Positions 26,389-35,269 of a DNA stretch of 64,000 bases are shown here, piece after piece. The translations under genes were made by a program, and so were the position numbers. The DNA is from Kitasatospora sp. NBC_01287 (GTDB lineage Bacteria; Actinomycetota; Actinomycetes; Streptomycetales; Streptomycetaceae), in the NCBI RefSeq assembly GCF_026340565.1, contig NZ_JAPEPB010000001.1, positions 1,426,001-1,490,000 of the forward strand. The letters run 5' to 3'. The first letter of the stretch is position 1, and the number at the start of each line of letters is the position of its first letter. The notes beneath the pieces were generated by a model that saw only the letters and a program-made list of their open reading frames with translations, was not told the origin of the DNA and did no database searches.

Positions 26389-27107
26389 CTGCTTCTCCGC
26401 TCGGACGGTTCCGGGTACCGCAGCACGAGGAGCTCGGCCCCCTCGGCTCCGGCGGTCAGGATGGCCGGCCCGTCACCGGGCGCCTGCCAGCCGATCGATT
26501 CGGGCCCGTGGTCACCCTCGACGCCCGCCACCGAGACCGCGCCGGCCGCGACGTACAGGAACTGCCCGCCCGGCCCGGCAGCCGGGACGGAGAGCTCCGC
26601 CCCGGGGCCGGCGGAGCGGCGGCCGACCCGCAGGCCGTCCCGGTCGTCGGCCAGCAGCGCCTCCCCGTCGTCCGTTCGGGCCAGGTCGATCCCCGCGTGC
26701 AGGCTGCGCCCGGCGTGGGGTGGAAGCAGGGCCCGGGACTCGGGCATGAACGAGGTGGTCAGGGTCGGCTCGGCCCGCAGGGTGAAGTAGCGCAGCGGTG
26801 GGCTGCCGCCGGCCAGCGGGCCGTAGACGGTGAAGGCGTCGGCGTAGTGCACCTCCAACGCGCCGATCGGCCGCCGTCCGAACAGTGAGCCGGTGGCGCC
26901 CAGCAGGACCTGGAACTGGTCGACGGGGTGGAAGTGCGGGCGCAGCACGTAGTCGTGCTGCTCCACCAGGTACGCCTGCGGACCGCCGCCGACCGGGGCC
27001 GCGCCGCCGAAGTAGTCGACGATCCTGCTGATCCGGCCCTCGAAGACGACTCGCCGGGACACCGCCTGCCCAGGGCTGACGAACTGGGGTTGGGCCAAGG
27101 GGTCCAC
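26385..27107 (-). CDS. Cupin-fold protein
   Basis: This 240-residue protein contains RPHFHPVDQFQVLLG, matching cupin motif 1 (HxH with a later acidic or Gln ligand). A second beta-rich half (PGGQFLYVAAGAVSVAG) suggests two cupin-like barrels. It may be a metal-dependent oxygenase, isomerase or binding protein. The sequence does not decide. The start is a GTG five bases after the aldolase stop, and its end overlaps the hydrolase gene (ATGA). Confidence 0.75.
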   Translation of the reverse strand: MDPLAQPQFVSPGQAVSRRVVFEGRISRIVDYFGGAAPVGGGPQAYLVEQHDYVLRPHFHPVDQFQVLLGATGSLFGRRPIGALEVHYADAFTVYGPLAGGSPPLRYFTLRAEPTLTTSFMPESRALLPPHAGRSLHAGIDLARTDDGEALLADDRDGLRVGRRSAGPGAELSVPAAGPGGQFLYVAAGAVSVAGVEGDHGPESIGWQAPGDGPAILTAGAEGAELLVLRYPEPSERRSR

Positions 27108-27112
27108 CTTCG

Positions 27113-27862
27113 CTATTTCCGGAGCATGTTCAGCGCGAGCTGAGCGGACTGGACGAAGAGCCCGACCTCGTTGCCGACGGCGATGAAGCGGAACCCCTCC
27201 TTGGCGTACTGGCGGGCCAGCCGGGTGCTCGGTGCGAAGATCCCGGCCGGCTTGCCGGCGGCGGCGCAGGCGGCCAGTACGGTCTGCCGGGCCTGGTCGA
27301 AGGCCGGCCCGGTCGGGTCGCCCGGTTGCCCGAGGTCCATCAGCAGGTCACCGGTGCCGACGAACAGCAGGTCCACCCCGGGCACGGCCGCGATGTCCCC
27401 GCTGTTCGCGACGGACTCCCGGCTCTCGACCTGCACGACGCACAGCACCCGCTCGTTCGCGGTCGCGAGGTACCCGGCGGTGCTGGTGAAGTAGCCACTG
27501 GCCCTGACCGGGTTGACGCCGCGGGAGCCCTGCGGCGGATAGCGGGTGCACCGCGCGGCGAGTTCGGCGTCCTCGACCCGGTCGACCTTGGGCACCATCA
27601 CCCCGTCGACCCCCAGGTCGAGGGCGGACTCGATGGCGTGCCGGTCCAGGCACGGCACCCGGACGATGGCGGTGGCGCCCGTGCCGCTCAGCGCCTGGGT
27701 CTGGTGCAGGGCATCGGCCTTGGTCATCGCCGCCGCCTCCATGTCGATGACCGCCCAGTCGACCCCGGCGCAGGCCGCCGCCTCGGTCAGCAACGCGCTC
27801 GCACTGACCAGGAAGAGGCCGTACACCGGTCCGTCGGTCATCCGCTGCCGGATGTCTGTCAT
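27113..27862 (-). CDS. HpcH/HpaI-family aldolase lacking the usual catalytic histidine
   Basis: This 249-residue class II pyruvate-type aldolase homolog normally adds a pyruvate enolate to aldehydes or cleaves such products. Seen are Arg68 in AIVRVP, metal ligands Glu146 (VQVESRES) and Asp172 (FVGTGDLLMDLG), and RGVNPVRASGY. The catalytic histidine normally present in an E-H-A-P block is replaced: this protein reads IDMEAAAM, with Ala43. Metal and substrate binding look preserved, so the chemistry may be altered. It is followed five bases later by the cupin gene. Confidence 0.85.
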   Translation of the reverse strand: MTDIRQRMTDGPVYGLFLVSASALLTEAAACAGVDWAVIDMEAAAMTKADALHQTQALSGTGATAIVRVPCLDRHAIESALDLGVDGVMVPKVDRVEDAELAARCTRYPPQGSRGVNPVRASGYFTSTAGYLATANERVLCVVQVESRESVANSGDIAAVPGVDLLFVGTGDLLMDLGQPGDPTGPAFDQARQTVLAACAAAGKPAGIFAPSTRLARQYAKEGFRFIAVGNEVGLFVQSAQLALNMLRK

Positions 27863-28000
27863 AGCTGCGCCCTCTCATCGGTCCCATGGCCGCCGCGCGT
27901 CAAGTCGCCCCGGCTGCGGGGGGGGGTGTGGCGTGAGTGGTGCTGTATCGGGAGGGTGCCGGGCCGGAAGGGTGCCGGGCCGGGAGGAGTCCAGGCCGGA

Positions 28001-28759
28001 TCAGCCGGCCTTCAGCACCTGGTAGACCTCGGCCCAGTTCTCCGCCAGCAGGTCGAGGTAGGTGGAGAAGCCCCGCTCCAGCTGCTCGATGTCCTCGACC
28101 GACGCGCAGGCCTTCGCCGCGGTCGACAGCGCGTGCACCTTGTGCTGCTTCTCGGTGGCGCCGATGTGCAGGTAGAAGAACTCGCAGTTCTCGTGGAACT
28201 CCTCGAAGCCGTACAGGCCGCGGTAGTTCCGCACGCCCTCGTAGAGGTTCACCAACTGGGGGTAGGCGTGCCACTCCTGGGCCAGCAGCGCACCGCAGAC
28301 CTCCTGCGGGAGCGAGCTGCTGAAGACCTTCTCGCTCTGCTCGATGAGGCGCAGGGTGGACGGCAGCACCGGAGCGGCCACCGTGTCGAGGTCGACGGGG
28401 CGGCCGCGCAGACGGCTGAGCAGACCCTCCAGGAACTCCTTGAGGATCACCGAATGCGCCTTGGCGGGGTTGCCGTGGCCCATCTCGTCGTAGAGGTTCT
28501 CGACGGTCTCGGCGCGGGCGGTGATGTCCGTCATGTGCAGGAACGCCAGCGCGATCCGGATGGGGGTGCGGCGCACCCGCTCGTAGAAGTTCTTGGCGAC
28601 GAGCTCCACCTGATCGGCGGTGAGCTCCTGGGAGATCCACAGGTCGTAGAAGGGGTTCTTCACGGCCGGGTGCTCGGCACAGCCGAGGGCCAGCGCCTGG
28701 ATGCGACTGTGCGCCTCCTCGTACGGGAGCTGCACGGTCTGATCCAGAATGACGGTCAC
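28001..28759 (-). CDS. Haem-oxygenase-like diiron oxidase (iron-containing redox enzyme family)
   Basis: This 252-residue all-helical protein belongs to the HDO superfamily, whose members do oxidative decarboxylation, C-C cleavage or N-oxygenation in natural product pathways. Candidate iron ligands are Glu92 and His102 (NLYDEMGHGNPAKAHS), Glu162 (LAQEWHAYPQ) and the FFYLHIGATEKQHK segment with His198, Glu203 and His206. That set is what the family uses. A ferredoxin gene lies 66 bases upstream and could feed electrons. The downstream aldolase gene is 138 bases away, with a short GC-rich repeat in between. Substrate is unknown, possibly a free or carrier-bound amino acid. Confidence 0.82.
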   Translation of the reverse strand: MTVILDQTVQLPYEEAHSRIQALALGCAEHPAVKNPFYDLWISQELTADQVELVAKNFYERVRRTPIRIALAFLHMTDITARAETVENLYDEMGHGNPAKAHSVILKEFLEGLLSRLRGRPVDLDTVAAPVLPSTLRLIEQSEKVFSSSLPQEVCGALLAQEWHAYPQLVNLYEGVRNYRGLYGFEEFHENCEFFYLHIGATEKQHKVHALSTAAKACASVEDIEQLERGFSTYLDLLAENWAEVYQVLKAG

Positions 28760-28825
28760 GGTGTCTCCAGCTGGGTTGCTCGGTGGTCGGGTGGGAGCCC
28801 GGGGTTGGGCGCGGGTGGGGTGTCG

Positions 28826-29059
28826 TCAGTCGACGAGGTGGATGCAGGCCGCCGGGCAGGCCATGGCGGTGTCCCTGGCCAGGGTCCGGAGCTGTTCGGG
28901 GACGTCCACCTGGTCGGCCGCGCCGCCCGGCCCGTGGAGGATCTCGCCGTCCTGCCTGACGTATGCCAGGAAGTCCTCGCCGATGGCGAACAGCTCCGGC
29001 GCCTCCTCCTCGCACAGGCCGCTGTTCTGGCATTTCGACTGGTCGATCCACATCTTCAC
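28826..29059 (-). CDS. Single-cluster ferredoxin
   Basis: This 77-residue ferredoxin has Cys10-x5-Cys16 and Cys68-Pro, the pattern of [3Fe-4S] ferredoxins that serve actinobacterial P450s. The position between the first two cysteines is Ser13, and an extra Cys72 is present. The GTG at 29059 follows AAAGGA, and an ATG two codons later is possible. It is likely the electron donor for the P450 at 39383, the diiron oxidase next door, or both. Confidence 0.88.
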   Translation of the reverse strand: MKMWIDQSKCQNSGLCEEEAPELFAIGEDFLAYVRQDGEILHGPGGAADQVDVPEQLRTLARDTAMACPAACIHLVD

Positions 29060-29189
29060 TGGGTTGTCCTTTCTCGTCGAGGGCGCTGCCTCGGTGGGGA
29101 GTTGCGGTCGGCCCGGGGCTACGGCCAGGCGAGGCGGCGGTCCCGGTCGACGGTGAAGGTCGACGGTGAAGGTCGACGGTGCCGGTCGG

Positions 29190-30515
29190 CTACGGGTGGC
29201 CGGCGATGACCGGCTGGTCGACGGCGGCCGGCTGGTCGACGCCGGCGACCGGCTGGTCGACTCGGATGACCGCGCCGGCCCGGTAGGTCTCCTCGACGAC
29301 GATGCGAATCCACTCCGCGTAGCGGATGGTCTCTCGCAGCCCGTCCGCATCGAAGGTGTCGGCCTCGTCGTGGCTCATCCGCACCACCCGGAAGTCGCCC
29401 ACCATGGGCGTCAACTCCTGGTCGGTGCCGTCGATCCGATAGCGCAGCCCGAACGAGCCGCGGCCGCCGCTGGAGCAGCCGATCGCCTGATGCCCCCGGT
29501 AGTGGGCGTCCTCGTTGCGGAAGATCATGTGTCCGCCGTGCTTCTCGACGAACTGGCCCTGCATACAGCCGGGCCCGTAGAGGCTACGGATGGCACCGCG
29601 CTTGAGCTTGAGCATCCGGGCCTTGATGGTGCGGCCCAGCTGCTCGGCCGACTCGTGGCCCAACCGCTCGGCGTAGTCACCGAGTTCGAGGCCGTCCCGG
29701 AGCTGGGTCTCGGTGAAGAAGGCCTGGCTGGTGGTCATCTCCGATGGGCGATCGAGCAGATCACCCATCGGGCAGGTCACCGTGACGTGGTCGGCCCGCA
29801 GCGCCGGGTCGACCAGGGCTGCCCGCATGATGGCACGGACCACCGAGGCGCTGTCGCCCTCCTCGGCGATGGCCTGCCGGGTCACCGAGGAGAGTCGCTG
29901 CTCCGCACCCGCAGCGGCCGGCCCGTCGAAGAGCGCGGCGAGCTCCTGCTCCACCGCGTCGGCGAGCCTGCCCGGATCGAGCTCCGCGCGGGGGATCACG
30001 CCCTCGGTTCGGTACCAGGCGCGGCCGTCGATGACCGAGTAGAGCTCATGGGTCCCCTGCACCAGCCCGCGCATCCGGGCGACCTGGTGCGCCAGGTCGA
30101 GCAGCCCCTCAGGACTTCGCCCCGCCGGGCCGAGGACACCTTCGTACAGTGCGTACCGCTCCTGCAGCACGGTCCTCAGGGCAGCCGAACTCGCGTGCTC
30201 CACAAGCTCGTCGAGGCCGACCGCCGAGGCATTGAGAGCGAACAGGGTGAGCACGAGGTCGGATTCCTCGTCGTCCCACGCCGCCGGACCGCGCGACCGG
30301 ATCGACTCCAGAGCCGACCGCAGGTCCGCCCTGACCCGGTACTCGCCTTTGTAGAGCAGCCAGTGGTGGCGACTGTAGACCAGCGGACGGGCGCAGGCGT
30401 CGAGAATTCCGGCCACGCATTGCGGGTCCGCTGCGGCCGCGACGGCGGCACGCAACTCGGTACCCGCATCGATGCCGGCGAAGTGTGATTCCGACTTGGA
30501 CACAAGCGGCAACAC
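29190..30515 (-). CDS. Unrecognised 441-residue protein, first gene of the leftward operon
   Basis: I do not recognise this family. The protein is soluble with no signal or membrane helix. The N-terminal half is helical (AACADPQ-like and FALNASAVGLDELVEHASSA segments). The C-terminal half holds conserved-looking blocks: CMQGQFVEKHGGHMIFRNED, YRGHQAIGCSSGGRGSFGLR and VVRMSHDEADTFDADGLRET. His-rich and acidic residues in these blocks could bind metal. The last ~20 residues repeat VDQPVAG/VDQPAA/VDQPVI. The start is chosen at a GTG just after AAGGGGGGGG. A GTG four codons later is possible, and the frame is open to 30794 without protein-like content. Its codon use is that of a real gene. It leads the operon and so may be central to the pathway. 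Confidence 0.7.
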   Translation of the reverse strand: MLPLVSKSESHFAGIDAGTELRAAVAAAADPQCVAGILDACARPLVYSRHHWLLYKGEYRVRADLRSALESIRSRGPAAWDDEESDLVLTLFALNASAVGLDELVEHASSAALRTVLQERYALYEGVLGPAGRSPEGLLDLAHQVARMRGLVQGTHELYSVIDGRAWYRTEGVIPRAELDPGRLADAVEQELAALFDGPAAAGAEQRLSSVTRQAIAEEGDSASVVRAIMRAALVDPALRADHVTVTCPMGDLLDRPSEMTTSQAFFTETQLRDGLELGDYAERLGHESAEQLGRTIKARMLKLKRGAIRSLYGPGCMQGQFVEKHGGHMIFRNEDAHYRGHQAIGCSSGGRGSFGLRYRIDGTDQELTPMVGDFRVVRMSHDEADTFDADGLRETIRYAEWIRIVVEETYRAGAVIRVDQPVAGVDQPAAVDQPVIAGHP

Positions 30516-31112
30516 AAGCCCCCCCCTTGGGCGTCGGGAAGTACCTTTTCGAAGAAGTTGGATCGACCGCAAGCCGACCTCTCGGTTCTTGAGGTCCTCG
30601 GCGTCCGAGCGGTCGGCCGGAACAATCGGCCAGGACAGTCGGCCGGAACAATCGGCCAGGACAATCGGGAACGACTGAAGAAAGGAACCGAACGCGGAGT
30701 CCACACGCACCGCGAAACGTCCTTGAACCCCCGGGGCAATCAAATCTACACCAGACCACACACCAAGTTCCAACAAATTCTTACAGCCAGACACCCCCGC
30801 CTGTCAGGAAGACCCGATCGTGTCCCAGATCGCGAGACGACTCAACCGCCGGACGTGGCCAGCTGGTGACGTTCAGTAATGCAATCTCCGTCTACACGCG
30901 GAGAATCGGATCCCTGGCTGATATGGCCGCACCAAGCTGACTCGGCGTCAAAGATGCGGTGGGACATGAGCCCTACCGGAACCGGGATTGACTCCGACTC
31001 AGGACGATGTGCATGATGCTGATCATTCACGTCAGCTCTGGTCGAGGGATCTCCCTTGCTCCAGGCTCGCGTTGCACGTTTTCCGCAACTGCCCCCAAGG
31101 AGGGGAGGGATC
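30516..31112. other. Divergent promoter region of the biosynthetic cluster
   Basis: These ~600 bases separate the two divergent operons and are visibly AT-richer than their surroundings, especially around 30680-30800. They contain four tandem 13-bp repeats (30613-30664, listed separately) and the rightward AAGGAGGGGAGG ribosome binding site before the GNAT gene. No gene is convincing here. Confidence 0.6.
30613..30664. repeat. Four tandem 13-bp repeats, possible regulator binding array
   Basis: TCGGCCGGAACAA, TCGGCCAGGACAG, TCGGCCGGAACAA and TCGGCCAGGACAA follow each other without gaps, and a fifth partial TCGGGAACGAC follows. They can also be seen as two 26-bp units. The array begins 98 bases upstream of the first leftward gene, where an activator or repressor could bind. 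Confidence 0.8.
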
Positions 31113-31550
31113 ATGGCGTGGGAAATCCACCCGGCTCCGGAGGAGGCGGACGTCCGCCGATGCTGGCCGGTGTTCCGGGAATTGCGTCAGAACATCCCCA
31201 CCGAGGAGATGTTCGTCGCCCGGTGGAAGGTCCAGCGGGACGAGGGCTACCGGATCGTCTACCTGGAGCAGGACGGTGAGGTCCGGGCGGTGGGCGGCTA
31301 TCGCATCGTCCACAACATGGCCTGGGGTCGCATTCTCTATCTCGACGACCTCGCCGCCCTGACCGAGCACCAGGGCGAGGGGCTCGGTACGGCCATCCTC
31401 GAGTACGTGCAGGGTGAGGCGGTCCGGCACGGCTGCGACGCCGTCCACCTCGACACCGGCTACCAACGGAACCGCGCCCACCGCGCCTACCTCCGGAACG
31501 GGTTCGAGCTCTCCAGCCACCACCTCGAATGGAAGGTCCCCGGCGCGTGA
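31113..31550 (+). CDS. GNAT-family N-acetyltransferase (first)
   Basis: This 145-residue acetyltransferase has the acetyl-CoA motif LTEHQGEGLGTAILEYV (Q-x-x-G-x-G/A form) and a C-terminal HLDTGYQRNRAHRAYLRNGFE. The ATG at 31113 follows AAGGAGGGGAGGG. It is the first gene of the rightward operon and overlaps the acyl-AMP ligase gene by four bases. It may acylate an amine in the product or in a precursor, or provide self-resistance. Confidence 0.87.
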   Translation: MAWEIHPAPEEADVRRCWPVFRELRQNIPTEEMFVARWKVQRDEGYRIVYLEQDGEVRAVGGYRIVHNMAWGRILYLDDLAALTEHQGEGLGTAILEYVQGEAVRHGCDAVHLDTGYQRNRAHRAYLRNGFELSSHHLEWKVPGA

Positions 31551-33052
31551 GGGAACTGCTCGACCGCCATGAAAGTCTTGCCGAGAGCAGACCGGACGAG
31601 CCGGCCATCGTCTACCGCCGCGAGCCCTTCGCGGACCTGACCCTGACCTGGGCCGACCTGTGGGCCCGGGCGGAGCTGATCCACGCGAGGCTGCTGGACC
31701 AAGGGGTCCGGCCGCACCAGGTATCGGCACTCACCCTGCATGACCACCCCGACCTCGTCCCCACCCTGCTGGCGCTCTGGAGGCTCGACTCCCCACCGGT
31801 GCTGTTCGACCCGCGGTGGGGCACCGAGCTCACCGGCGCGATCCTGGCGCACAGTACGCCGACCTTCCTGATCGGGATCGAGCCCGAGCTGACGGCGCGC
31901 CGGATCGGCCCGGACCGCGCCGACCATCCCGAGGACGCTGTCTTCATCGGCTACACCTCCGGAAGTACCGGAGATCCCAAGGCCATTGTCTTCACCCATG
32001 AGCGCCTCTACGACGGCACCCTGGGCAATGTCCAGGCCTCGCTGCGACTGCGCGGCTCCCGGCCGCAGCGGATCGCCCGCTCGATGCGGATGTCCGGCTC
32101 CGGGGTGATCAACCTCCACCACACCTGGGCGGCCGTCCTCGGCGCCTGCGTGGTGGTCCTCCCGGACCTCGACGTCTCCAACGCACGGGACTACTGGGCC
32201 CGGCTGGAGGCGGACCGGATCGACCAGACCTTCCTGGTGCCACAGCTGATCGAGCTGGTCAACCGGTTCGCCGCCGACCGGGACCCGGCGGTGCCGGGAC
32301 CACTCTGCTTCACCGGCAGCGCGCCACTGTCGCCCCGGACCCAGGATCGCTTCCAACGCCGTTTCGGGCTACCGCTGTTCAACGCCTACGGGCTGTCCGA
32401 GACCTCCTCGGCTGCGTTCTTCGGTCACCTCGGACCGGACGGCCTGGCGACCGCCAGCGTCGGCGTGCCCGAGCGGGTCTCCGCGCGCCTGCGGGACCGG
32501 TCCGGCCGGCTCGTCGAGGGGGTGGGCGAGGGTGAGATCGAACTCTCCGGCGCCCAGGTCTTCAGCGGCTACTACCGCAACCCCACGGCCACCGAACAGA
32601 CCCTGGTGGACGGGTGGTTGCGCACCGGCGACATCGGACGCCGCGACGACGACGGCTGGTATCACCTGGTCGGTCGGAGCAAGGACGTGGTGATGAAGGG
32701 GAGTTACGCCATCTACCTGAACGAGGTGGAGGAAATGGCGACCTCCCACCCGGACATCCTGGAGGTCGCCGGGGTGCCGCTGCGACTGGCCGACAGCACC
32801 GAGGACATCGGCTGCCTGGTCCGGTTGATCGACGGCCGGGAGACTTCCGCCGAATCGATCCTCGCCTGGCTCCGGGGCGCGCTCGGCGCCCAACGGGCCC
32901 CCTGCCGGGTGGTGCTGACCGAGGACCCGCTGCCTCGGGGCGGCCAGGACAAGCTGGATCGACCAGGCATCAGGCTCCGCTGGGAGCAACTGCCAGGCGT
33001 CCCCCGCACGCTGGGCAGTTCCTGGGAGAGCGCCGGGCAGGGGCGGCGGTGA
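31547..33052 (+). CDS. AMP-dependent acyl ligase (ANL superfamily)
   Basis: This 501-residue adenylate-forming enzyme has core motifs A3 IGYTSGSTGDPKAIVFTH, A5 NAYGLSETS, A7 WLRTGDIGRRDDDGWYHLVG, A8 GRSKDVVMKG and the A10 lysine in PRGGQDKLDR. No carrier domain is fused, so it activates a carboxylic acid as a CoA ester or loads one of the free carrier proteins. The GTG start overlaps the preceding stop (GTGA), and the end overlaps the VOC gene likewise. The substrate is unknown; the sequence looks like an acyl ligase rather than an NRPS adenylation domain. Confidence 0.88.
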   Translation: MRELLDRHESLAESRPDEPAIVYRREPFADLTLTWADLWARAELIHARLLDQGVRPHQVSALTLHDHPDLVPTLLALWRLDSPPVLFDPRWGTELTGAILAHSTPTFLIGIEPELTARRIGPDRADHPEDAVFIGYTSGSTGDPKAIVFTHERLYDGTLGNVQASLRLRGSRPQRIARSMRMSGSGVINLHHTWAAVLGACVVVLPDLDVSNARDYWARLEADRIDQTFLVPQLIELVNRFAADRDPAVPGPLCFTGSAPLSPRTQDRFQRRFGLPLFNAYGLSETSSAAFFGHLGPDGLATASVGVPERVSARLRDRSGRLVEGVGEGEIELSGAQVFSGYYRNPTATEQTLVDGWLRTGDIGRRDDDGWYHLVGRSKDVVMKGSYAIYLNEVEEMATSHPDILEVAGVPLRLADSTEDIGCLVRLIDGRETSAESILAWLRGALGAQRAPCRVVLTEDPLPRGGQDKLDRPGIRLRWEQLPGVPRTLGSSWESAGQGRR

Positions 33053-33738
33053 TCGCCGGCGTCACGCACGTGACCATGGAAGCCGGCCTGGACGCGGGTG
33101 TGGCGGCAGGGCGGTCGTGGGGATTCGAGCCGGAGCTCCGCGACGCGGTCGCCCTGCCGGCCTCCTTCGAGTGCGTCGGGGAGACGGACCACGTCCTGCC
33201 GCTGGCGCTGCTCTCCGGCCCGCCCGGCATCCGGCTCGAAGTGGTCGACCATGGCGGCGACTCCGGTCAGCCGAGCGCCTACGCACCGATCCCGCGCCGG
33301 TCGGCCGAGGCCGGATTCGCCGGCCTCAGCTGCACGGTCCCCGACACCGCGGCGGAGGCCGCGTTCTGGTCGGGCTTCGCCCGGGCGCGTTGGGCCGGAC
33401 CGGGCCCGGGAACGGTGCGTGGGACCATCCCCTCGCCGCTGCCCGGGATGGACTGCGAGTTCGAGCTCGTGCCGGGTACGCGGGGCGAGGGGCAAGTCCA
33501 TGCCATGAACGACCGGGGCTTCCCGTCCATCGGGGTGTTCAGCACCTCGATGGAGCGGGACTGCGCCCGCGCGGTCCGCCTCGGCGCGAAGCTCCGCTCC
33601 GCGGCGATCACCACCACCGTGGGTGGGCGACCGCTGCGGATGGCACTGATCGAAACGCCCGGTGGGGCCCCTGTCGAGTTGCTGGCCGCGGCCAGGATCA
33701 CTGGAGAGAAGGAGACGGCGAATGGTCTTTCGACTTGA
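33049..33738 (+). CDS. VOC-fold protein of the cluster
   Basis: This 229-residue protein has two VOC-like halves: [20 protein letters not shown] at the start, a central [20 protein letters not shown], and [20 protein letters not shown] at the end. The last block is the usual metal-ligand strand. Members include lyases, epimerases, dioxygenases and drug-binding resistance proteins. The GTG start overlaps the acyl ligase stop, and its 3' end overlaps the next GNAT gene by 17 bases. Confidence 0.75.
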   Translation: MIAGVTHVTMEAGLDAGVAAGRSWGFEPELRDAVALPASFECVGETDHVLPLALLSGPPGIRLEVVDHGGDSGQPSAYAPIPRRSAEAGFAGLSCTVPDTAAEAAFWSGFARARWAGPGPGTVRGTIPSPLPGMDCEFELVPGTRGEGQVHAMNDRGFPSIGVFSTSMERDCARAVRLGAKLRSAAITTTVGGRPLRMALIETPGGAPVELLAAARITGEKETANGLST

Positions 33739-34348
33739 GGGACCGGTGCTGGAAGGCACCCTGGTGCGGCTGGAGCCGATGGGCCTCCAGCACGCCGAGG
33801 CGATGGCGGCCGCCGCCGAGGAGGGCCGGGAGTCCTACGACTTCACCTGGGTGCCCACGGCGGACGAGGTGGAGAAGTACATCCACGCCCAGCTCGGCCG
33901 CGCCGAGACCGGCCGGCTCGCCCCGTACGTGCTGATCTCACCGGCCGACGGCCGGGTGCTCGGCGCCACCGCGTACTGGGACCCGCGCCTGCGGCCGGGC
34001 GGCGACCGACTGTCCGCGGTCGAGGTCGGGTTCACCTGGCTGTCCGCCTCCGCGCAGGGCACCGGGGTCAACACCGAGGCCAAGTACCTGCTGTTCAGGC
34101 ACGCCTTCGAGAGCTGGGAGGTGGCCCGGGTGGATCTGAAGACCGATGCCCGCAACGCCCGCTCCCGGGCCGCGATCGAGGCGGTGGGGGCCCGGTTCGA
34201 GGGGGTGCTGCGGAACTGGTCGCCGTCCTGGGCGCCCGGCGAGGACGGACTGCTCCGGGACTCCGCGATGTTCTCGATCGTGGCGCAGGAGTGGGCGCGC
34301 TGCCGAGCCGGGTTGGAGGCCCGCCTGAGCCGGATCGCGGGGCCCTGA
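33722..34348 (+). CDS. RimJ/RimL-type GNAT acetyltransferase
   Basis: This 208-residue acetyltransferase has [18 protein letters not shown] at the start, [20 protein letters not shown] (acetyl-CoA loop) and [21 protein letters not shown], all typical of the RimJ/RimL group that acetylates amines. The ATG at 33722 has GGAGA close upstream. A role in self-protection or product acylation is likely. It is the second GNAT in the operon, and the two are not similar. Confidence 0.87.
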   Translation: MVFRLEGPVLEGTLVRLEPMGLQHAEAMAAAAEEGRESYDFTWVPTADEVEKYIHAQLGRAETGRLAPYVLISPADGRVLGATAYWDPRLRPGGDRLSAVEVGFTWLSASAQGTGVNTEAKYLLFRHAFESWEVARVDLKTDARNARSRAAIEAVGARFEGVLRNWSPSWAPGEDGLLRDSAMFSIVAQEWARCRAGLEARLSRIAGP

Positions 34349-34352
34349 TCGT

Positions 34353-35267
34353 ATGCGGCCTGGCATCCATCTCTCCGCGATCGCTTATGAGTTGGGCGAT
34401 CCGGTGGCCATCGGGACCCTGGACGACCCGGAGGTCGCCGAGCGGCTCCACGCGCTCGGCTCCGACGGGTTCCGGCGCTGCCGGGTGGCCGGGGCCTCGG
34501 CGGCGGCGCTCGGAGCGGCGAGCGCCCGCCGGACACTTGAGCGGTGCGGCGGCCCGGAGCCGGCCGCCGTGGTCTTCTCCACCGAGTCGACCCGGCTGGT
34601 CTCGGCCACCCAGAACACCTGGGAGCTGCTGCGAGCCGTCCCGCTGCCGCGTACCTCGACGCTCACGGTCGGCGGCAACGGCTGCGGCAACCTCGCGCCG
34701 GCCCTCCGGGCCGCCCGTGACCTGGTGCTCGCGGAGGACGCCGACAGCGTACTGCTCACCCTCGCCGATCGGTTCACCCTCGGCACCCGGTACCAGCCGG
34801 TCGGCAATACCGTGATGAGCGACAGCGCCGTCTCCTGCCTGATCACCCCGGCCCCGCTCGGAGCCGGCTTCCAGCTCCTGGCAATGGCCACCGCCGTCAA
34901 TGCCGACCTGCTGCCGGAGACCAGGAAGCTCCTGGGTGCCCGCACCGTCATGCGGGCGATCGGTCGCGCCCTGGACGAGATCAACTCCCGTGTCCAGCAG
35001 CCGGAGCGGGGCTTCGACTGGTTCGTCACCGGCAACTACGACCGCTCCACGCGGCGGTTCCTCGCCTCCGCCGTCCAGATGGACGACTCCAGGGCGCAGG
35101 CGCCGAACATCGCGGAGTACGGCCACTGCTACGCCGCGGATCAGCTCATCACGCTCGCGACCCTGGAGCGGTCCGGCGCCCTGCGCCACGGGCAGCGGCT
35201 GCTGCTGCTCGCCACCAGCGCCCGGGCATGGTCACTGATCGCCCTCGAATACAGTGAGTTGGGGTAA
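34353..35267 (+). CDS. KAS III-like thiolase-fold condensing enzyme
   Basis: This 304-residue protein resembles 3-oxoacyl-[ACP] synthase III. The nucleophile is Cys111 in VGGNGCGNLAPALRAA. The rest of the triad is unusual: the place of the first His reads TGNYDRS (Asn228), while the second conserved site reads NIAEYGHCYAADQ with His258 where FabH has Asn. Altered triads are known in KAS III-like enzymes that make esters or amides rather than decarboxylative C-C bonds. It lies between the GNAT gene and the NRPS gene and could condense or transfer an acyl unit. Confidence 0.82.
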   Translation: MRPGIHLSAIAYELGDPVAIGTLDDPEVAERLHALGSDGFRRCRVAGASAAALGAASARRTLERCGGPEPAAVVFSTESTRLVSATQNTWELLRAVPLPRTSTLTVGGNGCGNLAPALRAARDLVLAEDADSVLLTLADRFTLGTRYQPVGNTVMSDSAVSCLITPAPLGAGFQLLAMATAVNADLLPETRKLLGARTVMRAIGRALDEINSRVQQPERGFDWFVTGNYDRSTRRFLASAVQMDDSRAQAPNIAEYGHCYAADQLITLATLERSGALRHGQRLLLLATSARAWSLIALEYSELG

Positions 35268-35269
35268 GC

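Noticed and set aside
30842-31114. 90-codon minus-strand frame in the divergent cluster promoter
   Set aside because: Composition is not protein-like and it would run across the ribosome binding site of the GNAT gene.
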